From assembly GCA_958449275.1 (NCBI GenBank), contig CAUDHE010000045.1, positions 1 to 21,395 of the forward strand: DNA of 21,395 nucleotides. Direction: 5' to 3'. The notes beneath the pieces were generated by a model, which did no database searches, was not told the origin of the DNA, and saw only the letters and a program-made list of their open reading frames with translations. This document shows positions 1 to 5,637 of this stretch, one piece after another. The position numbers and the translations under genes are program-made. This DNA comes from an uncultured Alistipes sp. (GTDB lineage: Bacteria > Bacteroidota > Bacteroidia > Bacteroidales > Rikenellaceae). Each line of letters begins with the position of its first letter. Position 1 is the first letter of the stretch.

Positions 1-56
1 CGTCGGGGACGGCCGAAGACCGCGGATTTAATTTTTGACGAAAGAAAGGACTTGAC
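1..56 (+). other. 5' flank of asnS, possible tail of an upstream gene
   Basis: This stub is too short to assign. All three forward frames are open from the window edge and stop at 29-31, 36-38 or 58-60. The last of these would overlap the asnS ATG as ATGA. Any one could be the end of an upstream co-directional gene, and I cannot choose between them. The purine-rich stretch at 41-50 ends in AGGA six bases before the ATG and is a usable ribosome binding site, which is unusual here because most genes in the window have none. Confidence 0.3.
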
Positions 57-1445
57 ATGAAAACTCCGAGAATTGCAGAGATTCTGAAATCGGGCGCAAC
101 GGGCAGCGACATTACCGTAAAGGGCTGGGTGCGCACCAAGCGAGGAAACAAGAATGTGGCGTTCATCGCGCTGAACGACGGTTCGTGCGCTGCCAACATA
201 CAGATAGTCGTTGACTTGGCCAATTTCGACGAAAACACTCTCAAACTCGTCACCACGGGTGCCTGCATCCGCGTGGACGGCCGTCTGGTGGAGTCGCCTG
301 CATCGGGTCAGGGCGTCGAGGTGCAGGCTTCGGCCATCGAGATCTACGGCACGGCCGATCCCGAGACCTATCCTTTGCAGAAAAAGGGTCATTCGCTGGA
401 GTTTCTGCGCGACATAGCCTATCTGCGTCCGCGTACCAACACTTTCGGCGCGGTGCTCCGCATACGCCACGCGATGGCTTATGCCATTCACAAATATTTC
501 AACGACAACGGGTTCTATTACCTTCACACTCCGCTCATCACCGGTTCGGACTGCGAGGGTGCGGGCGCGATGTTCAACGTCACCACGCTCGACATAGCCA
601 ACCCGCCGCGCACCGAGGACGGTAAGGTCGACTACTCCAAGGATTTCTTCGGCAAACCCTGCAATCTCACCGTGTCGGGACAGCTGGAGGGCGAGCTCGG
701 AGCGTTGTCGCTCGGTCGTATCTACACCTTCGGTCCCACGTTCCGCGCCGAGAACTCCAACACACCGCGCCACCTGGCCGAGTTCTGGATGATAGAGCCC
801 GAGATGGCTTTCTTCGAGCTGGACGACAATATGGATTTGGCCGAGGATTTCCTGAAATATCTTATCCGTTATGCGCTGGAGAACTGCCGCGAGGATTTGG
901 AGTTCATGAACAAGATGTGGGATAACGAACTCATATCGCGTCTGGAGTTCGTGCTGAACAACGATTTCGTGCGTCTCGACTACACCGAGGGCATCGAGAT
1001 ATTGAAGGCTTCGGGCCGCAAGTTCGAGTTCCCCTGCGAATGGGGTTGCGACCTCCAGTCGGAGCACGAGCGTTATCTGGTTGAGGAGCACTTCAAACGT
1101 CCCGTCATACTCATCAACTATCCGAAGGAGATCAAGGCTTTCTACATGAAGCAGAACGAGGACGGCCGCACCGTGCGCGCAATGGATGTGCTGTTCCCCA
1201 AAATAGGCGAGATAATAGGCGGTTCGGAGCGCGAGTCCGACTATGGCAAACTTTCTGCAAGGGTGAAGGAGCTAGGAATGAACGAGGCCGACATTTGGTG
1301 GTATCTCGATACCCGTCGCTGGGGATCGGCGCCCCATTCGGGCTTCGGACTGGGCTTCGAGCGTCTGTTGCTGTTCGTGACGGGCATGGGCAACATTCGC
1401 GACGTGATACCGTTCCCGCGCACGCCGAACAACGCGGAGTTTTAA
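57..1445 (+). CDS. asnS: asparaginyl-tRNA synthetase
   Basis: This cytoplasmic class IIb aminoacyl-tRNA synthetase charges tRNA-Asn with asparagine using ATP. Residues about 18-100 form the N-terminal OB-fold that reads the anticodon. The catalytic core follows, with class II motif 2 around residues 229-249 (FRAENSNTPRHLAEF) and motif 3 at 429-436 (GFGLGFER). The ending PFPRTPNNAEF and the insert at about 172-200 (PRTEDGK..DFFGKP) fit asparaginyl rather than aspartyl enzymes. The 462-residue length is normal for the family. The ATG at 57 follows an AGGA-type site and is the first start in frame. It heads a co-directional run with the SGNH hydrolase and rpoN, but 268 bases with hairpins separate it from the next start, so joint transcription is uncertain. 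Nothing in the protein looks damaged. Confidence 0.97.
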   Translation: MKTPRIAEILKSGATGSDITVKGWVRTKRGNKNVAFIALNDGSCAANIQIVVDLANFDENTLKLVTTGACIRVDGRLVESPASGQGVEVQASAIEIYGTADPETYPLQKKGHSLEFLRDIAYLRPRTNTFGAVLRIRHAMAYAIHKYFNDNGFYYLHTPLITGSDCEGAGAMFNVTTLDIANPPRTEDGKVDYSKDFFGKPCNLTVSGQLEGELGALSLGRIYTFGPTFRAENSNTPRHLAEFWMIEPEMAFFELDDNMDLAEDFLKYLIRYALENCREDLEFMNKMWDNELISRLEFVLNNDFVRLDYTEGIEILKASGRKFEFPCEWGCDLQSEHERYLVEEHFKRPVILINYPKEIKAFYMKQNEDGRTVRAMDVLFPKIGEIIGGSERESDYGKLSARVKELGMNEADIWWYLDTRRWGSAPHSGFGLGFERLLLFVTGMGNIRDVIPFPRTPNNAEF

Positions 1446-1506
1446 CGCTACGGCAAGACCGCTGTTTACTCTGATCTCTTTGCACTCGGAGCGCAGCGGC
1501 CGAAGT

Positions 1507-1543
1507 CTCCTCCCGAGGAGAGGATTGCGGAATAAAATTCCGC
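1507..1543 (+). terminator. two hairpins after asnS, possible weak terminator
   Basis: Two compact inverted repeats lie 60-100 bases after the asnS stop. The first has CTCCT at 1507-1511 pairing with AGGAG at 1516-1520. The second has GCGGAAT at 1527-1533 pairing perfectly with ATTCCGC at 1537-1543 around an AAA loop. Only a short, broken T stretch (TTCTGCT) follows, so intrinsic termination would be weak. An RNA-processing or stability role is equally possible. Confidence 0.4.
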
Positions 1544-1558
1544 TTCTGCTGTGGCGGC

Positions 1559-1597
1559 TCGGCAATCCTCGCAGGCGTGATTGCCCTCGCCTGCCGA
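1559..1597 (+). repeat. interleaved inverted repeats (alternative RNA folds)
   Basis: GGCAAT at 1561-1566 is complementary to ATTGCC at 1580-1585. GCAGGCG at 1571-1577 is complementary to CGCCTGC at 1588-1594. The arms alternate instead of nesting, so the two stems form a pseudoknot or exclude each other. A third option pairs TCGGCA at 1559-1564 with TGCCGA at 1592-1597. The loop left to cross the first stem is only two bases, so exclusive hairpins are likelier than a stable pseudoknot. The element lies between asnS and the SGNH hydrolase gene. Confidence 0.5.
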
Positions 1598-1666
1598 ACG
1601 CAGTTTAGGGGAGGGTCAGACTTGTAAATGCGGCTCGGGCCGCAGGTGACGTCCGTCGGATCAGGT

Positions 1667-1694
1667 TTTGCGGCATCGTGATGCCGATACATTG
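1667..1694 (+). promoter_or_regulatory. weak promoter candidate with palindrome before the SGNH gene
   Basis: TTTG at 1667-1670 and TACATTG at 1688-1694 resemble the Bacteroidota -33 and -7 elements. The 17-base spacer is shorter than the usual 19-21 and the -7 match is imperfect. Between them lies a perfect inverted repeat, CGGCAT at 1671-1676 with ATGCCG at 1681-1686. If the promoter is real, that repeat could be an operator. It is otherwise just a small hairpin. Confidence 0.25.
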
Positions 1695-1713
1695 AAAATA
1701 TAAATTGCTTGAT

Positions 1714-2481
1714 ATGAAGAGACTGATATTGTTCGTAGTGCTCGCATGCCTCACGGCGGGTGACGCCGCCGCACGGCGCCGCGCGACGGGGACGTGCAAC
1801 CTCGTATTCATAGGCAACAGCATCACCGAAGGGGTACTCCATGCCGACAAGGCCAAGACCGCACCGCCCGTGTTCGCCGCCGAATATGCGGGACGCATGC
1901 TCGGAGCCGACGTCAATTTCCGCAACTGCGGCCGCTCGGGAGCCACGACGGTGGATTTCCTGCCCGAACGCGCGACCGATTTCAAACGCGTGGAACAGGC
2001 CGTCGGCGAATTGCAGGCCATCAGTTACGAACCCATAGTCTTTTCGATCATGCTCGGCACCAACGATTCTGCTTCGTCGGGTCCGCTCGGCGCACCCGTG
2101 TCGAACGAGGATTACAAGCGCAATCTGCTGACTATCATCAGCCGTCTGCGCGAAATGTGTCCCGCTGCGATCTTCGTGCTCCAGCGTCCCATCTGGTACA
2201 GTCCCAATACCTACAACGGCGCCATGTATCTGGTGGCGGGGCAGAAACGCCTGCTGGGCTACGCCAACGTGCTGATAGACATAGCAGACAATAACGACGA
2301 CGTATATTTGGGCGACTTCAAGAGTTTCGAGTATTTCCGCGCGAACTACCGTAAACTATGTTTCCCCGAGAACGGTAATGCGGGAGTGTTCTATCTGCAT
2401 CCCAACGAGGAGGGCGCGCGCAAGCTCGCCAAGCGGTGGGCGCGGGCGATAGTGCGCGCCGTGGATGCCCGCGACCATTGA
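1714..2481 (+). CDS. secreted SGNH/GDSL-type hydrolase
   Basis: This is a predicted exported esterase or acylhydrolase of the SGNH fold. I use the ATG at 1714 because it opens directly onto a signal peptide (MKRLILFVVLACLTAGDAAA, cleavage near residue 20). An upstream in-frame TTG at 1705 would add only three residues. Block I is GNSITEG with the nucleophile at Ser36, block II is NCGRSG around Gly73-76, block III is GTND with Asn117, and block V is HPN with His229. The acid usually three residues before that His is not seen: the position is Phe226. The triad may therefore be a dyad or take its acid from elsewhere. The 255-residue length is usual. The substrate cannot be read from sequence; polysaccharide deacetylation is plausible but unproven. 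It sits alone between asnS and rpoN, facing the same way. Confidence 0.85.
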   Translation: MKRLILFVVLACLTAGDAAARRRATGTCNLVFIGNSITEGVLHADKAKTAPPVFAAEYAGRMLGADVNFRNCGRSGATTVDFLPERATDFKRVEQAVGELQAISYEPIVFSIMLGTNDSASSGPLGAPVSNEDYKRNLLTIISRLREMCPAAIFVLQRPIWYSPNTYNGAMYLVAGQKRLLGYANVLIDIADNNDDVYLGDFKSFEYFRANYRKLCFPENGNAGVFYLHPNEEGARKLAKRWARAIVRAVDARDH

Positions 2482-2502
2482 TGTGCAGCGACCCCGACAC
2501 GA

Positions 2503-2558
2503 ACCGCCGCGCGAGGCGGTCCGAATAACCAAAACGACGTCTGCCCCGAGGCGGACGT
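2503..2558 (+). other. two hairpins in the rpoN leader region
   Basis: ACCGCC at 2503-2508 pairs with GGCGGT at 2515-2520. A stronger stem pairs 2537-2545 with 2550-2558: nine pairs including one G-T, with loop CCGA. It can be extended outward by AACC at 2527-2530 with GGTT at 2561-2564. No T-run follows on the + strand, so a normal intrinsic terminator for the SGNH gene is unlikely. The second stem lies 60 bases before the rpoN start and would be in its leader if the genes are co-transcribed. Confidence 0.5.
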
Positions 2559-2617
2559 TCGGTTCCCGAAGAGACCTGTCGAATGTGGAAGTGTATAACA
2601 GCTAAAAATGTAACGCA

Positions 2618-4036
2618 ATGGCTATTTCACAACGTCAGATTCAGAAACTGCAACAGACTCTCTCTCCGCAGCAGATACAGATGATAAAGCTGCTGGAGCT
2701 GCCCACGATGCAGCTCGAACAGCGCGTGAAGCAGGAGATCGAGGACAACATCGTGCTCGAGGAGGAGGAAAACGCATCCGACGACGAGGAGGCGCAGAAG
2801 ATATCGGTAGACGATTATATCCGCGACGACGATGCCCCGAGTTACAAGAGCCGCATAAACAACTTTTCGAAGGACGACAAGCAGCGCCCCGTCAACATAA
2901 CCGAGGGCCGTTCGATGCAGGAATACCTCGTCGATCAGTTGCGTTACCGCAACCTCTCGGAACGCGACATGCGCGTAGCCGAGTTTTTGGTGGGCAGTAT
3001 CGACGAGGACGGTTATCTGCGACGCGATCTGGATTCCGTATCCGACGACATAGCCTTTTCGCTCGGCATCGAGGTCGCGCCCGAGGAGCTGGAGCGTGTG
3101 CTCGGCATTATCCATCAGTTGGAACCTGCGGGAATAGGCGCGCGCAATCTTCAGGAGTGTCTGTTGTTGCAGATGAGGCAGCGACGCATGGATTCGCCCG
3201 CCAAGCGGCTGGCACGCAAGATCGTGACCTCATATTTCGAAGAGTTCGTCAAGAAGCATTACGAGAAACTCATGTCGCGCCTCGGCGTGGGCGAGGAGGA
3301 GTTCCGCGATGCGATCGAGGAGATACGCCATCTGTCGCCAAAGCCGGGGAATCTCTATTCGGAGGGCGGGATGGATACCACACCTTATATTATACCCGAT
3401 TTCCGCATCGACTACCACGACGGGCGGTTCGAGCTGTCGCTCAATTCGTACAACATCCCCGAGGTGAAGATCAATCGCCGCTACATGGAGATGATACGCG
3501 ATATGGTGACCTCCAACGGTACCGTGGCGGAGAAGAATCGCGAGGCCATACAGTTCGTAAAGAGTAAGATCGATTCGGCCAAATGGTTCATCTCGGCCAT
3601 CAAGCAGCGTCACGACACACTGATGCGCACCATGCAGGAGATTCTGAATTTTCAGAAAGAGTATTTCAAGGACGGCGACAAGAGCAAACTGCGCCCCATG
3701 ATCCTGAAGGATATAGCCGATCGTACGGGATTGGATGTTTCGACAATATCTCGCGTGGTGAACAGCAAATATGCCCAGACGCATTTCGGGATCATACTCC
3801 TCAAGTCGCTGTTTTCGGAGGCGATGCAGACCGAAAGCGGCGAGATCGTGTCGAGCTACGAGATCAAGAATCTGCTTCAGACCTGCATCGACGAGGAGGA
3901 CAAGCGTCACCCTCTCACCGACGAGACTTTGATGAATATTCTCAACTCCAAGGGTTATTGCATTGCCCGCCGCACGGTGGCCAAATATCGCGAGATGCTC
4001 GATATCCCCGTCGCTCGTCTGCGTAAACAGATATGA
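2618..4036 (+). CDS. rpoN: RNA polymerase sigma-54 factor
   Basis: RpoN directs core RNA polymerase to -24/-12 promoters, which open only with an enhancer-binding ATPase. Residues 1-50 form glutamine/leucine-rich Region I, which contacts the activator (LSPQQIQMIKLLELPTMQL). An acidic linker follows at about 45-70. The core-binding domain spans roughly 90-280. A helix-turn-helix lies at about 361-386 (LKDIADRTGLDVSTISRVV). The invariant RpoN box ARRTVAKYRE occupies 450-459 and reads the -24 element. At 472 residues it is full length and intact. The ATG at 2618 begins exactly at Region I; no clear Shine-Dalgarno site precedes it. Its regulon cannot be inferred because no enhancer-binding protein is in the window. 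A strong terminator starts 17 bases after the stop. Confidence 0.97.
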   Translation: MAISQRQIQKLQQTLSPQQIQMIKLLELPTMQLEQRVKQEIEDNIVLEEEENASDDEEAQKISVDDYIRDDDAPSYKSRINNFSKDDKQRPVNITEGRSMQEYLVDQLRYRNLSERDMRVAEFLVGSIDEDGYLRRDLDSVSDDIAFSLGIEVAPEELERVLGIIHQLEPAGIGARNLQECLLLQMRQRRMDSPAKRLARKIVTSYFEEFVKKHYEKLMSRLGVGEEEFRDAIEEIRHLSPKPGNLYSEGGMDTTPYIIPDFRIDYHDGRFELSLNSYNIPEVKINRRYMEMIRDMVTSNGTVAEKNREAIQFVKSKIDSAKWFISAIKQRHDTLMRTMQEILNFQKEYFKDGDKSKLRPMILKDIADRTGLDVSTISRVVNSKYAQTHFGIILLKSLFSEAMQTESGEIVSSYEIKNLLQTCIDEEDKRHPLTDETLMNILNSKGYCIARRTVAKYREMLDIPVARLRKQI

Positions 4037-4052
4037 TTGTCGGGCAAAGATG

Positions 4053-4089
4053 AAAATATCCGACCTTTTTCAAGGTCGGATATTTTTTT
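4053..4089 (+). terminator. rpoN: strong intrinsic terminator after rpoN
   Basis: A perfect 15-bp stem pairs 4053-4067 with 4072-4086 around a TTTC loop. It is GC-rich in the middle (CCGACC/GGTCGG), and the T tract runs 4083-4089. It ends the + strand rpoN transcript. The A-rich left arm supplies T residues on the other strand, so it may also act as a back-up terminator for fprA arriving from the right. Confidence 0.92.
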
Positions 4090-4123
4090 GCTGTACACGG
4101 TGGGCGGTTTTCGTTCGATATTT

Positions 4124-4197
4124 CGACATCGCATCGCGATGTCGGCAGTTCGCCGCCACCCAATGCGGCGGACTGCAACTCACCGACGGCGAGTTGC
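4124..4197. repeat. cluster of three hairpins between rpoN and fprA
   Basis: Three near-contiguous inverted repeats fill the gap between two convergent genes. A perfect 9-bp stem pairs 4124-4132 with 4136-4144. An 11-bp stem with one G-T pair joins 4146-4156 and 4165-4175. A perfect 7-bp stem pairs 4175-4181 with 4191-4197. None has a T tract of its own. On the minus strand they come immediately after the fprA stop and before the rpoN terminator, so they would protect the fprA mRNA 3' end. The arrangement also resembles dispersed REP-type elements. Confidence 0.6.
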
Positions 4198-4202
4198 TTC
4201 GA

Positions 4203-5369
4203 CTAACCCACCAGTGCATCCGCCAACTCGGCGAACTTGGCTTCGGTGTCGGCATTCATGGCCGACCGTATCGTCACGACGGGTTCCGCTATGCGTATAT
4301 CCGTCATAGCCTCCATTCTTTCGCGCATGACGCGCGCCGCTACGGGCGCCCATGTGCCGTTCTCGACCAGGGCGACGGTGCGACGCCGGTAGTTTTTGCT
4401 TTTCAGACGGTTGAGGAATGCCTCCATTGCGGGGAACAGTCCTCCGTCGTATGTGGCGCAGGCGAGCACCATGCGGTCGTAACGGAAAGCGTCCTCCACG
4501 GCCTCGGCCATGTCGTCGCGCGCGAGGTCGCAAACCGAAACCTTTTCCGCGCCCTTTTCGCGCAGAATTTCGGCCAAACGATTCGCTGCTGCTGCGGTGT
4601 TGCCGTGAATCGATCCGAAAGCGATGAATATACCCTTGTCTTCGGGCTCATAGCTGCTCCACGTGTGGTATTTGCCGATGTAATAGCCGAGATTCTCTTT
4701 CAGTATAGGTCCGTGCAGCGGGCAGATGGTCGCTATGTCGAGTGCGGCGGCTTTCTTCAGCAGTGCCTGCACGTTAGCGCCGTATTTGCCTACGATATTG
4801 AAGTAGTAGCGGCGAGCCTCGCAAGCCCAGTCTTCGTCGGTGTCGAGCGCTCCGAACTTGCCGAATCCGTCGGCCGAAAAGAGTATCTTTTCGCTCTGTT
4901 CGTAAGCCACCATTACCTCGGGCCAGTGTACCATGGGGGCCATGAAGAATTGCAGCGTGTGGCTGCCCAGCGGGAGAGTGTCGCCCTCGCATACGGTTAC
5001 GCGGCGGTCGGCGTAGTCGCAGCCGAAGAATTGCGCCGTCATGGCGAATGTCTTGGCGTTGCCCACGATCTTCATTTCGGGATAGCGATCCATCGCTTCG
5101 GCTATTATCGATGCGTGGTCGGCCTCCATGTGCAGCGTGACGAGGTAGTCGGGCGTGCGTCCTCCCAAAGCCGTTTCGAGATTGCGCAGCCATTCGTCGC
5201 CTTTGCGGCGGTCGACGGTGTCCATCACGGCGATCTTCTCGTCGAGAATAACGTACGAGTTGTACGATATGCCGTTGGGGACTATGTATTGACTTTCGAA
5301 CAGGTCGATGTCGTGGTCGTCGACGCCTATGTATTTGATCGAATCCGAGATCGTTATGTCATTTGCCAT
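4203..5369 (-). CDS. fprA: flavodiiron protein (O2/NO reductase)
   Basis: This cytoplasmic A-type flavodiiron protein reduces O2 to water and/or NO to N2O, protecting anaerobes from oxygen or nitrosative stress. The N-terminal metallo-beta-lactamase-like domain carries the diiron ligands: His80, Glu82, Asp84 and His85 (HMEADH), His148 (MVHWPE), Asp167 (SADGFG) and His219 (CPLHG). The flavodoxin domain starts near residue 248 with the FMN phosphate loop FGSIHGNTA at 251-259 and further loops CATYDGG and NGTWAP. No rubredoxin or NADH-oxidoreductase domain is fused, so electrons must come from a separate partner, which is not seen here. At 388 residues it matches the family. All ligands are present, so it should be active. 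O2 versus NO preference cannot be read reliably. It is a single-gene unit with its own promoter, convergent with rpoN. Confidence 0.95.
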   Translation of the reverse strand: MANDITISDSIKYIGVDDHDIDLFESQYIVPNGISYNSYVILDEKIAVMDTVDRRKGDEWLRNLETALGGRTPDYLVTLHMEADHASIIAEAMDRYPEMKIVGNAKTFAMTAQFFGCDYADRRVTVCEGDTLPLGSHTLQFFMAPMVHWPEVMVAYEQSEKILFSADGFGKFGALDTDEDWACEARRYYFNIVGKYGANVQALLKKAAALDIATICPLHGPILKENLGYYIGKYHTWSSYEPEDKGIFIAFGSIHGNTAAAANRLAEILREKGAEKVSVCDLARDDMAEAVEDAFRYDRMVLACATYDGGLFPAMEAFLNRLKSKNYRRRTVALVENGTWAPVAARVMRERMEAMTDIRIAEPVVTIRSAMNADTEAKFAELADALVG

Positions 5370-5386
5370 AATCGTATGTTGTTTTA

Positions 5387-5426
5387 TCGTTTACGATCGC
5401 AAATATAATGCTTATTCGTTTACGAT
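5387..5426 (-). promoter_or_regulatory. fprA: fprA promoter flanked by twin palindromic repeats
   Basis: Read on the minus strand, a perfect -7 element TATATTTG lies at 5407-5400, giving a leader of about 25 bases before the ATG. No good -33 element is seen. The 11-mer TCGTTTACGAT occurs twice on the + strand, at 5387-5397 and 5416-5426, 29 bases apart. The first copy extends to the inverted repeat ATCGT-TT-ACGAT. One copy would cover the transcription start and the other the spacer, the layout expected for a repressor operator. The regulator is unknown. Confidence 0.7.
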
Positions 5427-5498
5427 GCGGCGCGTGACGGATAATTTTTGCGCCGTTCGGCCGCAACCGCTCTTCGGACAGTATTCGGCTATGATAAT

Positions 5499-5554
5499 AT
5501 ATATAGGTGCGATACTATTATCCGGCATATATAAGTGTGCGATAAAAAAAAAAA
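5499..5554. promoter_or_regulatory. direct repeats and an A11 tract upstream of the beta-barrel gene
   Basis: GTGCGATA occurs at 5507-5514 and again at 5537-5544, exactly 30 bases apart. Each is preceded by a matching AT stretch (ATATATA starting at 5499 and 5527). The second copy runs into eleven A at 5544-5554, which end 21 bases before the -33 element of the downstream promoter. The repeats could be activator sites on one DNA face, and the A tract an UP-like element. This is inferred from spacing only. Confidence 0.4.
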
Positions 5555-5575
5555 CGAAAAATTTACTACTTTGTG

Positions 5576-5606
5576 TTGCATAATAGCAAAAGAGCGTTTA
5601 TATTTG
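5576..5606 (+). promoter_or_regulatory. promoter of the beta-barrel gene at 5638
   Basis: TTG at 5576-5578, a 20-base spacer, and TATATTTG at 5599-5606 make a good match to the Bacteroidota primary-sigma promoter. Transcription would begin near 5611-5614. This makes the upstream GTG at 5611 unlikely as a start and supports the ATG at 5638. Confidence 0.75.
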
Positions 5607-5637
5607 CATCGTGAAAATAGAGATAAACATCGACGAT

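Noticed and set aside
1561..1594. A stable H-type pseudoknot or riboswitch.
   Set aside because: The loop that must cross the first stem is only two bases, and no known riboswitch core is recognised; mutually exclusive hairpins are more likely.
5308..5583. A 91-codon + strand open frame in the fprA-barrel divergent region.
   Set aside because: It begins inside fprA on the opposite strand and runs through operator repeats and the A11 tract. Its Lys-rich end is just the A tract, and no homology is recognisable.
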